Positions 14,710-24,075 of a DNA stretch of 28,855 nucleotides are shown here, piece after piece. Under the pieces are notes generated by a model. That model saw nothing but the letters and a program-made list of their open reading frames with translations. It did no database searches and was not told the origin of the DNA. This DNA is from Flavobacteriales bacterium UBA6693 (GTDB taxonomy: Bacteria; Bacteroidota; Bacteroidia; Flavobacteriales; Weeksellaceae). The stretch lies in assembly GCA_002454815.1 (NCBI GenBank), contig DKJL01000019.1, positions 5,413 through 34,267 of the forward strand, in the 5' to 3' direction. Position 1 is the stretch's first letter. Every line of letters begins with the position of its first letter. The translations under genes and the position numbers were made by a program.

Positions 14710-15455
14710 AAGTACTGATTATTGAAGATGAGCCGCTAAATGCCGAGATCATTGCAGAATATCTCAGCAGATATGACGCTGCGATTCAAATTGCCGCACA
14801 ACTTCCAAGTAAAGAAAAGGTGAGCGCATGGATCGCATCGCATGGTCAGGTTGATCTGGTTTTTTGTGACATCGAGCTGCTCGACGGTAATGTCTTTTCC
14901 TTGCTAAAAGAGAATATAATCACGTCTCCCATTATTTTTACGACCGCCTACAACAGCTTTTATCAGGAGGCTTTTGATGTTAACGGAATCGCTTATTTGC
15001 TGAAACCGATCCGCTATGAACGCTTCAGGCAGGCTATGGAGAAGTTTCAGACTTTACGTTCGCTAAACCATGAAGTCGACTGGGCTGCACTTTCGGTGTT
15101 ATTGCAACAGCCTCAAAAAAAGTATAAAGAACGTTTGATGATTAAAACTACGGACGGAATTCACCTGCTGAATGTCGCTCAGACTGTTGCCATACTTTCT
15201 TCCGAGGGGAAGTTGAATGCTTACGACGAAAAAGGGAAATCTTATGAATTCCGCGCCAAGCTCTCTGACTTAATTTCAGATTTGGATCCTAAATGTTTCT
15301 TTCAGATTAACCGTGGAGAGATTATCAATTTGAATTTCATCGAAAAGATCGAATCCTACTTTGGCGACCGGCTTTCTCTAAGTATGAAAAATCTCAAAAT
15401 AAAACTGGTTACCAGCGCTTCGGTTACGGCAGAGTTCCGAAAATGGTTAGGTTAA
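14706..15455 (+). CDS. LytTR-type response regulator
   Basis: A 249-residue regulator. Residues 1-120 form the receiver domain with acidic pocket E7/D8, phosphoacceptor D55 (VFCDIELLDG), conserved T79/T80 and K100. Residues about 143-248 form a LytTR DNA-binding domain (KTTDGIHLLNVAQTVAILSS, then FFQINRGEIINLNFI). It is the partner of the LytS-type kinase, with which it overlaps by four bases. LytTR regulators usually bind pairs of short repeats. The target genes here are unknown; the adjacent anchored orphan or the downstream 5'-nucleotidase are natural candidates by position only. Confidence 0.93.
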   Translation: MKVLIIEDEPLNAEIIAEYLSRYDAAIQIAAQLPSKEKVSAWIASHGQVDLVFCDIELLDGNVFSLLKENIITSPIIFTTAYNSFYQEAFDVNGIAYLLKPIRYERFRQAMEKFQTLRSLNHEVDWAALSVLLQQPQKKYKERLMIKTTDGIHLLNVAQTVAILSSEGKLNAYDEKGKSYEFRAKLSDLISDLDPKCFFQINRGEIINLNFIEKIESYFGDRLSLSMKNLKIKLVTSASVTAEFRKWLG

Positions 15456-15537
15456 GGTTGGAAATTGAGAAAAACAGACCTTTGTAAAAAATGCTGCGTT
15501 AGAAGATAAACCTATCTCCAGTCCAACAGGGCGGCAT

Positions 15538-15568
15538 TTGCAGCACTCATCAAATATTGATAACTTGG
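15538..15568 (+). promoter_or_regulatory. Putative promoter of the 5'-nucleotidase gene
   Basis: TTG (15538-15540), a 20-base spacer, and TAACTTGG (15561-15568) with one mismatch to the Bacteroidota -7 box. The start codon is at 15583. Confidence 0.4.
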
Positions 15569-15582
15569 GATAAACTAATGAT

Positions 15583-17136
15583 ATGAAAACTTCTATCCGA
15601 ATTTCTGCGCTTTGCGCGGTTCTGTTTCTGGCTTCCTGTAAAACCGCAGTTCCGCCCACCACGACCGACGATGGAAAAATCACCGTCACTTTTGTGCAGA
15701 TCAACGATGTGTACGAAATCGAGGCCATGCAGGGCGGAACGGTTGGAGGCGTAGCCCGTGTGGCGTCGCTTAAAAAACAGGAACTGGCAAAAAACTCAAA
15801 TACCTTTATGGTCATGGCCGGCGATTTTCTGAGCCCCTCCGTTTACAACAGCTTGAAATATGAAGGAAAGCGCATTCGAGGCAAACAAATGGTAGAATCG
15901 CTGAATGCTGCCGGTCTGGATTTCGCTGTTTTTGGCAATCATGAGTTCGACATTAAGGAAGATGAATTGCAGGACCGAATTAATGAATCGACTTTTGACT
16001 GGATTTCTTCCAATACCTTTCACCAGACTAAATCGGGCGCGGTTCCTTTCGTTAAAACCACTTCTTCCGGTCCTGAACCTTTTCCGCAGACTTATATCTT
16101 AAATGTGCAGGATGCGGATGGCACCAAAGCCAGGGTCGGTTTTATCGGCCTTACCCTGCCATTTAATAAAGCGGAATACGTGACGTATACCAATGAAGTT
16201 GAGGTAGCCGAAAAGTTGTATCATCAGCTGAAAGATTCGGTGGACGCCGTGGTGGCAATCACCCATTTGGCCATTGAGGAAGACAGTGTTTTAGCGACAC
16301 GTGTTCCGGAGCTGGCTTTAATAATGGGTGGCCATGAGCACGATATGCGTTTTAAAAAAATCGGTAATGTGTACATTACAAAAGCACATGCCAACGCAAA
16401 ATCTGCTTACGTTAACACCCTGACCATCGATGTTAAAAATAAATCAACATCCGTTGTTCCGGAACTGCGGATGATCGACACTACGATTGCAAAAGACCCT
16501 GCTACTGCTTTAGTTGTTGAAAAATGGATGGACATCGGCGAGAAGAATTTCGAGGAACTCGGCTTTAATGCCAGACGCGTGATTCAACAATCCGGCGAAC
16601 CACTGGACGGCCGCGAAGAATTTATCCGCAGCGGCAAAACCAATCTGACCCAGGTTGTGGTGGCAGCCATGGAGCAAGCGACACCGAAAGCTGAGGTCGT
16701 ACTGCTGAATTCCGGTTCTATCCGCGTGGATGATGTTTTGCAGATGCCCATCACGGAATACGATATTATACGAACGCTGCCCTACGGCGGCGGTATCGTG
16801 GAAGTAGATATGAAAGGCAGCCTGTTGCTGCGGACTTTGGAGGCGGGACGGAACAATGTGGGTTCCGGTGGATTTCTGCAATATTCCGAAAGTTTGAATT
16901 ATGATGCAGCGGCCAGGAACTGGACTCTAAATTCGGTTCCTGTTGATCCGAATAAGATTTATCACGTTGGTCTCGCCGATTTTCTGCTTACGGGCGGCGA
17001 AGCCAATATGGCGTTCCTGAATAAAGACAATCCTGAAATCGTAAAAATTTATCCGACACCGGCTGATATTTCTGATCCCCGTTCGGACTCCAGGCTGGCG
17101 ATCATTCGGTATATGCTGAAAAATAAACAAGAATGA
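15583..17136 (+). CDS. 5'-nucleotidase/UshA-like metallophosphatase lipoprotein
   Basis: A 517-residue exported enzyme. The signal peptide ends in a lipobox (LASC, C19), so it is a lipoprotein in the periplasm or on the outer membrane. The N-terminal calcineurin-like domain has two-metal motifs: GDFLSPS (80-86), GNHEFD (118-123), ITHLA (around H228) and GGHEHD (249-254). The first motif reads NDVYE (41-45) where the family usually has NDxHG, replacing a metal-binding histidine by tyrosine; I recall other bacterial members with this form. The C-terminal nucleotide-binding domain follows (SGSIRVDDVLQMPITEYDI, LPYGGG). It likely releases phosphate and nucleosides from external nucleotides. Downstream lies a nucleoside deaminase, which fits purine salvage. 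Confidence 0.9.
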   Translation: MKTSIRISALCAVLFLASCKTAVPPTTTDDGKITVTFVQINDVYEIEAMQGGTVGGVARVASLKKQELAKNSNTFMVMAGDFLSPSVYNSLKYEGKRIRGKQMVESLNAAGLDFAVFGNHEFDIKEDELQDRINESTFDWISSNTFHQTKSGAVPFVKTTSSGPEPFPQTYILNVQDADGTKARVGFIGLTLPFNKAEYVTYTNEVEVAEKLYHQLKDSVDAVVAITHLAIEEDSVLATRVPELALIMGGHEHDMRFKKIGNVYITKAHANAKSAYVNTLTIDVKNKSTSVVPELRMIDTTIAKDPATALVVEKWMDIGEKNFEELGFNARRVIQQSGEPLDGREEFIRSGKTNLTQVVVAAMEQATPKAEVVLLNSGSIRVDDVLQMPITEYDIIRTLPYGGGIVEVDMKGSLLLRTLEAGRNNVGSGGFLQYSESLNYDAAARNWTLNSVPVDPNKIYHVGLADFLLTGGEANMAFLNKDNPEIVKIYPTPADISDPRSDSRLAIIRYMLKNKQE

Positions 17137-17221
17137 TATTATGGAATTTTTGCACTTTGTACTACTCTGCCAATTGTAATTCGCTGTTCCTAAATTTTTA
17201 AAGTAATTAAAAAAAAAAATC

Positions 17222-17725
17222 ATGGCCACTGCACTAAAAGAAAACGACATTAAATATCTCGAGCGCTGTCTGGAACTTGCTGCCGAAGCAGCGGATGCCG
17301 GCGACGAAGCTTTTGGCTCAGTACTCGTAGATGCTGAGGGTGAAATTTTGGCTGAAGCCCGCAACCGCATGAACGAAAAAACGGTGCTGGCGCACCCTGA
17401 AATCGACTTGGCCCACTGGGCTGCTGAACATCTTTCGGCCGATCAAAGAAAGTCCGCCACGATGTACACTACCGGCGAACATTGCCCGATGTGTGCCGCG
17501 GCGCACGGCTGGGTGGGAATCGGTTCGCTCGTTTACCTTAGTTCTGCCGAACAACTTGGTGAGTGGCAGAAGCAACATGAGCTGCCATCGGCACCGATCC
17601 GTTTTATTCCGGTGGAAGAAATCATTAACGAAGTGGAAGTGCGCGGACCGGATGAGGGGGAATTGCTGGAGAGAATCAAGCGGCTGCATGAGAAGGTTTG
17701 GGAAAAGCAGAGGTCAGACAATTAG
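17222..17725 (+). CDS. Nucleoside deaminase (cytidine/deoxycytidylate deaminase fold)
   Basis: A 167-residue zinc-dependent deaminase. The catalytic pair is H58-P-E60 (LAHPEIDLAHWAAEHL) and the zinc cysteines are C88 and C91 in EHCPMCAAA. HPE instead of HAE occurs in a branch of guanine or related nucleobase deaminases. The substrate cannot be fixed from sequence; a purine base or nucleoside is likely, and the neighbouring 5'-nucleotidase fits that. The length is normal. The gene is preceded by an 11-A run (17209-17219), an A-rich leader of the kind Bacteroidota use in place of a strong Shine-Dalgarno. Confidence 0.88.
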   Translation: MATALKENDIKYLERCLELAAEAADAGDEAFGSVLVDAEGEILAEARNRMNEKTVLAHPEIDLAHWAAEHLSADQRKSATMYTTGEHCPMCAAAHGWVGIGSLVYLSSAEQLGEWQKQHELPSAPIRFIPVEEIINEVEVRGPDEGELLERIKRLHEKVWEKQRSDN

Positions 17726-17828
17726 ATTTCTGTTTTTTGGGGAACGAATAAAACTACAACGAGAATTTTTCCCGTGTTTTTTGTCTTTCTCGATTGTAGC
17801 CTGTTTGGTCTTTTTCATTGGGGCATAA

Positions 17829-17955
17829 TGCGTGAGGGATCGCAGTGGAAATCCCGCAGGATGGGCGCGAGCGAAGCGAGCGCCGATCCGAGGAATTGTA
17901 ACGAAGAGCCCGGCCCGAGCCCCGGCAAAATCGGCGGCGAGGGACACGCCCAAAA
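17829..17955. repeat. GC-rich intergenic repeat element
   Basis: About 125 bases visibly richer in G+C than the flanks. It holds two small dyads: GGGAT (17836-17840) with ATCCC (17851-17855), and GGCGC (17864-17868) with GCGCC (17880-17884). The latter encloses the direct repeat GCGAGCGAAGCGAGCG. I recall elements with this wording (GCGAGCGAAGCGAGCG, then a GGGACACGCCC end) in Chryseobacterium-like intergenic regions. It reads through as spurious ORFs. The family assignment is unverified. Confidence 0.55.
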
Positions 17956-17989
17956 AAAAGCCGTTTCATAACCTGATGAAACGGCTTTT
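17951..17989 (-). terminator. Strong intrinsic terminator between convergent genes
   Basis: A perfect 14-base stem, AAAAGCCGTTTCAT (17956-17969) with ATGAAACGGCTTTT (17976-17989), around a 6-base loop. On the minus strand the stem continues into eight T residues, so it is best as the terminator of the aminopeptidase P gene. On the plus strand a shorter T-run ends the deaminase transcript, so it probably works both ways. Confidence 0.85.
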
Positions 17990-18062
17990 GACAGTTTTAT
18001 TTAATTAGTTCGAGGATAAAGTTCAAAACTTAGCAAAGTTTTCCAATACTTTTTTTCGCTGC

Positions 18063-19835
18063 CTATAAAGGTTTTACCTGCTCCAGGAACCAGTCTTTGA
18101 TCTCACCATCAAGATCACTTTCCAGTTTTTCGCGGCACCAGTCGTGGTAATCATTCAGCCAGTCGAGTTCGGGTTCCGTCAGTAATTCTTTTACGATGAC
18201 GTTGCGGTCGAAAGGGCAAATAGTGAGCGTTTCAAAATCGTAGAAAGTGCCGAAATCGGTCGTTTCATTTTCCCGGACGGCAATGAGGTTTTCGTGTCGG
18301 ATGCCATAATGATTTTCGTAGTAAAAGCCCGGTTCATTGGACAAAACCATTCCCGGCAAAAGTTCCTGCGCGTTGAGATCTTTCCGGATATTTTGGGGTC
18401 CTTCATGCACATTCATGAAACTGCCAACGCCATGCCCCGTGCCGTGGTTATAGTCCTTGCCTTCTTTCCACAACGCCAGCCTCGCAAAAGCATCGAGCTG
18501 CACTCCCCTCGTGCCACGCGGAAACTTGACCATAGAAAGTTGGATCAGCCCTTTCAACGCCAGGGTACTGTTGCGTCGGAACTCTTCCGAGGCGTTGCCC
18601 AACGCTAAAGTTCGCGTAATATCAGTCGTACCTTCGCGATACTGTCCGCCCGAATCCACCAGAATCGTGTCTTTATTGGTGACTTCTTTGCTGCCTTCTT
18701 TTTTGGCAGAATAGTGCATCTGGGCGCCATTCTCCCTGTAACCAACGATGCTGCCGAAACTTTCGCCGACGAAGTTTTCCCTTTCCGCACGGAAACCGCG
18801 AAGTTTTTCGCCGATAGAATATTCCGTCATTTCTTCCTTGCCGGCCTGATGCGTAAGCCAGTACAGGAATTTTACCATCGCTACGCCGTCCCTCTGCATC
18901 ACGGTGCGGAAACCGGCCAGTTCTGCGTCGTTCTTCTGTGCTTTCATCAGGTTGCCCGGCACCGGCGCTTTGATAAGGGTATTATCGTCGCCCAATGCTT
19001 CGAATATTGCCTGATTGCTATTCGGCGAGATCAAAACGGTTTCATTTTCGAAATTTTTGAGATCTTCATAAAAATCTTCGTAAGGCATTACTTTTACCCA
19101 AGCATCCTGTAGCTGTTCGCGCGCCTCCAGGTCTAATTTTTCCAAATCAACGAAAAGCTTTGTCTCGTTCTTGGTCAAAATAATATAACCCAGAAAAATA
19201 GGGTTGGATTCCACGTCGCTGCCACGCAGATTTAAGGTCCAGGCCACGTCATCCAAACTGGAAATGATGTGTACGGAGGCTTCGGATTCTTCCATCTTAT
19301 GACGGATATCCGACAGTTTTTCTGCGACCGATTTGCCGGCCCGATGTAAGGGATGTACAAAAATGGGATTTTTGACGGCGTCGCTATCGCGGTCTAACCA
19401 AATATTTTGTAACAAAGGAAGATCCACCAGTAAACAGTTTTTTGCTTTTAGTTTTTCTTTCAGCAGCATCCAGTTCGCGTGCGACGTGGCGAGCGCATTA
19501 ACGGCTACGGTTCCATTCTCGGGAATCTCCGAAATGATCCAGTCGATATAGTTGGGTGTACCTTCCATACCGTCCTTAAACAAATCGATACCCGAACCTT
19601 CGAGCTCCAGCGGCGCCTGAACAAAGTAACGCCCATCGGTCCACAGTCCTGCTTTATCCTGTGTAATCACAACAAAACCTGCCGAACCTGTGAAGCCTGA
19701 AAGCCAGGAACGCTCCTGCCACTCTTTGGGCAGATATTCGCTCATATGAGGATCGGAAGAATAAACGATAAAAGCATCGATATTGTTTTCGGCCATCTGG
19801 TGACGCAGGGCATTTATTTTTTCTGCTGAAGTCAT
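18063..19835 (-). CDS. Aminopeptidase P family protein (M24B, long form)
   Basis: A 590-residue Xaa-Pro aminopeptidase of the three-domain long type, similar in size to eukaryotic cytosolic APP1 rather than the 440-residue E. coli PepP. It removes an N-terminal residue that precedes proline. Two creatinase-like domains (about 1-310) come before the pita-bread domain. The five metal ligands are D394 and D405 (VDSGGQYREGTTDITRT), H468 (HGTGHGVG), E501 (NEPGFY) and E515 (HENL). No signal peptide, so it is cytoplasmic. It ends at a strong terminator and appears to be a single-gene unit. Confidence 0.94.
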   Translation of the reverse strand: MTSAEKINALRHQMAENNIDAFIVYSSDPHMSEYLPKEWQERSWLSGFTGSAGFVVITQDKAGLWTDGRYFVQAPLELEGSGIDLFKDGMEGTPNYIDWIISEIPENGTVAVNALATSHANWMLLKEKLKAKNCLLVDLPLLQNIWLDRDSDAVKNPIFVHPLHRAGKSVAEKLSDIRHKMEESEASVHIISSLDDVAWTLNLRGSDVESNPIFLGYIILTKNETKLFVDLEKLDLEAREQLQDAWVKVMPYEDFYEDLKNFENETVLISPNSNQAIFEALGDDNTLIKAPVPGNLMKAQKNDAELAGFRTVMQRDGVAMVKFLYWLTHQAGKEEMTEYSIGEKLRGFRAERENFVGESFGSIVGYRENGAQMHYSAKKEGSKEVTNKDTILVDSGGQYREGTTDITRTLALGNASEEFRRNSTLALKGLIQLSMVKFPRGTRGVQLDAFARLALWKEGKDYNHGTGHGVGSFMNVHEGPQNIRKDLNAQELLPGMVLSNEPGFYYENHYGIRHENLIAVRENETTDFGTFYDFETLTICPFDRNVIVKELLTEPELDWLNDYHDWCREKLESDLDGEIKDWFLEQVKPL

Positions 19836-19920
19836 AATATTATAATTTTACGTGAATTTACAAAGAATGACAGACTTTGCGAAAGTTCAGAGCAGAAATA
19901 TTATTAAACCAAAACAGTTT

Positions 19921-19952
19921 TAAAATAAAAGCACACTGCATTTGCAGTGTGC
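19921..19952 (-). terminator. Intrinsic terminator of the TPR gene
   Basis: GCACACTGCA (19931-19940) and TGCAGTGTGC (19943-19952) form a near-perfect stem. Read on the minus strand it is followed by TTTTATTTTA. It lies 27 bases after the stop of the TPR gene. Confidence 0.8.
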
Positions 19953-19978
19953 CCAAGTATAATCGTTATGATGAACTA

Positions 19979-21367
19979 TTACTTCTGAGTTGCCTGTAAG
20001 GCTGCTTCTTTCGCTTTAAATTCCTGATGTTTTGCTTCATTCTTATTTGAGAGGTATAAACCTTTCAGGAGTGTTACCGCGTCGAGATTGTTGTTATCGT
20101 ACTGATACCATTTTTCTGCGTAAGGAAGTGTCGCAGCCAGTCGAGCACGTCTAGCTTCGATGATTTTATTGGCTTGCTCGGTTTTGCCCGCTTTACGTGC
20201 AGCGTTGTAATCATCGATTGCTTTAGCGTCATCGCCCATCGTAAGATACGTGAGATTCTGATAGGCCTGTGTGAAGTCTGGCTTAAGCTGAACAGCTTTC
20301 TTATAGGATGCCTCGGCGTCAGCTGCAGTCGCTGGGTTTTTGCTCTGAAGAACGCCAAGGTTGTACCAATTATTAGCGTCATTAGGATTTTTCGCCAACT
20401 GCGCTTTGAGATTGTTTACAAACTCCTCAGTTTTCCCTGCCTTGAAATAAGCGGTTCCCTGTAGTTCTGCAAGTTTAGCATTGTTAGGAAACTTCTTTAT
20501 TCCTTTGTCCAGTAAAGCAAGCGCTTCGTCCGGTTTTCCGCTATCCAGCAACAATGCAACCGTTGTTTCATAAAGTTCCTGCTCTATGCTTGGGGAAACT
20601 TCTGTTTTGAAGTCAGCATATTCGCCGGAAGCACCCATCTTTTTATACAGATCCCAACTGGTTTTATCAAGATTTTCTACTTCGCCGGTCTTCTTGTTTT
20701 TAGCGGTATAAGTGGTTTCGATTCCGGTATAACCTGAGTCGATCAAGTCTCTGTAGATCTCCGCGGCTTCGGTTTTTTTGTCGCCAAGCGCGTAGGTAAG
20801 ACCGGAGTAATACATGTATTTTTTATTATCCTGTCCGGCAGCTTTCAGCAAGTCGTATACTTCTTTAAATTTCGGTGCCGCAGCAACGTAATTTTTAGCA
20901 TTATAAGCGTTTACTGCAGCTTTATTAGCCGCTTCAATTGTTGGATTTAAAGACGCTCCAAGCTTAGCAACCAAAGTCGGATTGTACGATTCTTCTTTCA
21001 AGCCCTGAACTCCGGACGCATCAGCAGCAGCTTTTCCTACATAGTATACTTTTGATTTTGAGGAATCTTTTCCGACGTAAATCTTATTCTTTGCCAAGTC
21101 ATTAATTTTGGCCAGATACGTGGCACCTTCAGCCGTCTTGCCGGATTTCAGCAAAGACAAACCTTTGGCGTAATAATACTGCTCTAACAAAGCAGGCTCC
21201 AGCAGATAGGTTTTATTACCGATCGTACTTTCCACCTGTGCCAGCTGTGCCGACGTAGTTGCGACATCGCCTGCATCAACGGCTTTTACAGCAGCTGCAA
21301 TTTCTTTCTTTTGTGCAAATGCAAAGGCTACAGTAAGCATTGCTGCGCTTAAAAATATTTTTTTCAT
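19979..21367 (-). CDS. Exported tetratricopeptide-repeat protein
   Basis: A 462-residue protein with a clear signal peptide (MKKIFLSAAMLTVAFAFAQ, no lipobox cysteine), so it is periplasmic or outside the cytoplasm. Several TPR-like repeats follow, clearest at about 290-390 (EALALLDKGIKKFPNNAKLAE, then NDANNWYNLGVLQSKN and AEASYKKAVQLKPDFTQAY). ATG 21367 is chosen because it begins the signal peptide; the frame stays open to 21418 and overlaps gyrA. It starts 28 bases after the gyrA stop on the same strand, so it is probably read from the gyrA transcript. Partners are unknown. Confidence 0.88.
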   Translation of the reverse strand: MKKIFLSAAMLTVAFAFAQKKEIAAAVKAVDAGDVATTSAQLAQVESTIGNKTYLLEPALLEQYYYAKGLSLLKSGKTAEGATYLAKINDLAKNKIYVGKDSSKSKVYYVGKAAADASGVQGLKEESYNPTLVAKLGASLNPTIEAANKAAVNAYNAKNYVAAAPKFKEVYDLLKAAGQDNKKYMYYSGLTYALGDKKTEAAEIYRDLIDSGYTGIETTYTAKNKKTGEVENLDKTSWDLYKKMGASGEYADFKTEVSPSIEQELYETTVALLLDSGKPDEALALLDKGIKKFPNNAKLAELQGTAYFKAGKTEEFVNNLKAQLAKNPNDANNWYNLGVLQSKNPATAADAEASYKKAVQLKPDFTQAYQNLTYLTMGDDAKAIDDYNAARKAGKTEQANKIIEARRARLAATLPYAEKWYQYDNNNLDAVTLLKGLYLSNKNEAKHQEFKAKEAALQATQK

Positions 21368-21395
21368 TTGGATTATAATTAAAATTTGTTTGCTT

Positions 21396-23972
21396 TTATT
21401 CTTCTGATTCCGGTTCAAGATCTGTGGTGTCTTCGAGTTCGTTATTGAGATTTAGATTTTCTGCAGGTTCCTCATTTTCAGTCTCTGCAGAAGTATCATT
21501 TTCTTCTTCGATGGCGACTTCACGATCCATTTCAACTTTGGCAATTGCCGCAATTTCGTCGTTCTTTTTAAGGTTAATTAATTTCACGCCCTGCGTATTT
21601 CGGCCCATCACGCGCATCTCGTCCATTCCCATTCGAATCGCCACACCGGATTTGTTGATGATCATTAAACCATCGTCATCAGTAACCGACTGAATAGCAA
21701 TAAGCTGTCCTGTTTTTTCGGTAATATTAAGTGTAATAACACCTTTACCGCCGCGGTTCGTTACCCGATAATCTTCTACAGCTGTACGTTTCCCGTAACC
21801 TTTCTCAGAAACAACAAGCACGGTTTCATTTTCAACATCGTCGATGACGATCATGCCGATTACTTCATCATCTTCGTCGAGAGAGATACCGCGCACACCG
21901 ATAGAACCGCGGCCCACCGCACGAGCTTTCTCTTCCGGGAAGCGGATACATTTACCGTTTTTAGTTGCGATCATAATTTCAGAATCACCGTTCGTCAAAC
22001 GTGCGCCGAGCAACATATCGTTATCGCGGATTTCGATTGCATTAACACCGTTGGTTCTTGGACGGGAATACGCCTCAAGAGATGTTTTTTTAATCGTTCC
22101 GTTTTTCGTAATCATTACAACGTTCATCTGATTTACGTACTCCACGTCTTTCAGGTCATTGGTTCTGATATACGCCTTGATTTTGTCATCAGGTTCGATG
22201 TTAATCAGATTCTGCACAGCGCGGCCTTTCGAAGTTTTCGAACCTTCCGGAATTTCAAAAACCCTCAGCCAGAAACATTTTCCTTTTTCCGTGAAGAAGA
22301 GCATATACTGGTGATTTGTCGCGGCTACGATATACTCCAGGAAATCTTCGTCCCTCGTCGTAGCAGCACGGTTTCCGACACCTCCGCGGCTTTGCACTTT
22401 GTACTCGGAAAGTGACGTCCGTTTAATATAGCCGGCATGGGAAATGGTGAGTACCACTTTTTCATCCGGAATAAGATCTTCAATGGACATTTCACCACCG
22501 GAATAATCGATCTCAGTCCGGCGTTCGTCACCGTACTTTTCTTTAATTTCAAGTAATTCTTCTTTAATAATCTGGAATCTGCGCGGTTCGTTCGCCAGGA
22601 TGTCTTCCAGATCATTAATCAAGTTCATAATTTCGTCATATTCAGCGCGGATTTTATCCAACTCCATGCCGGTCAGACGCGCCAGGCGAAGATCAAGAAT
22701 GGCCTGTGCCTGGACATCAGAAAGCTCAAATTCCGTCATCAATCCTTCTTTCGCATCATGCGGGCTGGAACTGTTTCGGATAATGGCAATGGCTTTGTCC
22801 AAATCATCCTGCGTGCCGATGACTTTCATGAAGCCTTCGAGAATATGTGCGCGCTCACGGGCTTTGTTAAGATCGTACTTCGTACGGCGAACAACAACCT
22901 CATGCCGGTGATCTACAAAATGACGGATCAGGTCTTTCACATTAAGCTGTTCCGGACGGCCTTTAACAAGTGCAATATTGTTGACACTAAACGAAGTCTG
23001 CAACGACGTATATTTGTAAAGCATATTGAGTACCACATTCGGGATCGCATCGTGCTTCAGTTCATAAACGACGCGCATCCCCTGACGGTCAGATTCATCA
23101 CGGATCTCGTAGATTCCAGGAATTTTTTCGTCTTTCACCAGCTCTGCGGTACGCGCAATCATTTCGGCTTTGTTGACCTGATAAGGAATCTCTGTTACGA
23201 TAATTGCATTACGGTTTCCAACTTCTTCAAAACTTACCTTCGCCCGTAAAATAATGCGGCCCCGTCCGGTGTGCAAAGCGTCCCGCACGCCGTCGTACCC
23301 ATAAATAATACCACCAGTTGGGAAGTCGGGGGCAATAATGAATTTCATAAGTTCGTCAATCGTAATCTCACGATTGTCAATGTAAGCAGAGATCGCATCC
23401 ACCGCTTCAGAAAGGTTGTGTGGCGCCATATTAGTGGCCATCCCCACCGCGATCCCAGAGGTTCCATTAACCAATAGATTCGGGATTTTCGTGGGCATCA
23501 CCGTCGGCTCCGTCATGGAGTCATCGAAGTTGTTCTGGAAATCTACGGTATCTTTATCGAGATCCGCTAAAATTTCATCAGACACTTTTTTCAGACGGGC
23601 TTCCGTGTATCGCATTGCTGCCGGCGGATCCCCATCCATCGATCCGAAGTTACCCTGTCCGTCCACCTGCGTATAGCGCAGACTCCACGGTTGTGCCATA
23701 CGAACCATCGCATCGTACACCGAGCTGTCGCCATGCGGGTGATACTTACCGAGTACATCCCCGACGATTCTGGCAGATTTCAAATACTTCCTGTTGGAAA
23801 ATACTCCGAGGCCATACATACCGTACAAAACTCTTCGGTGTACGGGTTTCAGGCCATCCCTTACATCCGGCAGCGCCCTCGAGACGATTACCGACATTGA
23901 ATAATCAATGTATGACGACTTCATTTCATCAACAATGTTGATCGGAATTAACTTCTCTCCTTCTGTATGCAT
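21396..23972 (-). CDS. gyrA: DNA gyrase subunit A
   Basis: An 858-residue gyrase A subunit, which breaks and rejoins DNA during ATP-driven negative supercoiling together with GyrB. The catalytic tyrosine is Y122 (AMRYTEARL). The quinolone-resistance region reads HGDSSVYDAM with S83 and D87, the unmutated state by E. coli numbering. The C-terminal beta-pinwheel carries a GyrA-box variant, TNRGGKG, where E. coli has QRRGGKG; this box separates gyrase from topoisomerase IV ParC. The protein ends in a long acidic tail of about 45 residues (Glu, Asp and Asn rich). The start codon lies 148 bases from the divergent DUF4286 gene. Confidence 0.97.
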   Translation of the reverse strand: MHTEGEKLIPINIVDEMKSSYIDYSMSVIVSRALPDVRDGLKPVHRRVLYGMYGLGVFSNRKYLKSARIVGDVLGKYHPHGDSSVYDAMVRMAQPWSLRYTQVDGQGNFGSMDGDPPAAMRYTEARLKKVSDEILADLDKDTVDFQNNFDDSMTEPTVMPTKIPNLLVNGTSGIAVGMATNMAPHNLSEAVDAISAYIDNREITIDELMKFIIAPDFPTGGIIYGYDGVRDALHTGRGRIILRAKVSFEEVGNRNAIIVTEIPYQVNKAEMIARTAELVKDEKIPGIYEIRDESDRQGMRVVYELKHDAIPNVVLNMLYKYTSLQTSFSVNNIALVKGRPEQLNVKDLIRHFVDHRHEVVVRRTKYDLNKARERAHILEGFMKVIGTQDDLDKAIAIIRNSSSPHDAKEGLMTEFELSDVQAQAILDLRLARLTGMELDKIRAEYDEIMNLINDLEDILANEPRRFQIIKEELLEIKEKYGDERRTEIDYSGGEMSIEDLIPDEKVVLTISHAGYIKRTSLSEYKVQSRGGVGNRAATTRDEDFLEYIVAATNHQYMLFFTEKGKCFWLRVFEIPEGSKTSKGRAVQNLINIEPDDKIKAYIRTNDLKDVEYVNQMNVVMITKNGTIKKTSLEAYSRPRTNGVNAIEIRDNDMLLGARLTNGDSEIMIATKNGKCIRFPEEKARAVGRGSIGVRGISLDEDDEVIGMIVIDDVENETVLVVSEKGYGKRTAVEDYRVTNRGGKGVITLNITEKTGQLIAIQSVTDDDGLMIINKSGVAIRMGMDEMRVMGRNTQGVKLINLKKNDEIAAIAKVEMDREVAIEEENDTSAETENEEPAENLNLNNELEDTTDLEPESEE

Positions 23973-24075
23973 AATATTTTTAGTACAATGAAAATCAGGC
24001 GGTTATCTTAACTGCCGATGATTCTTAATTTTCCGTTTTTAATAACGTGCTAATTTACGAAAAAAATACCGAATT

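Noticed and set aside
17714..17953. Minus-strand frames of 71-79 codons beside the deaminase
   Set aside because: They come from the GC-rich repeat element, a source of spurious ORFs.
23700..23740. Quinolone-resistance mutation in gyrA
   Set aside because: S83 and D87 are both unchanged by E. coli numbering.
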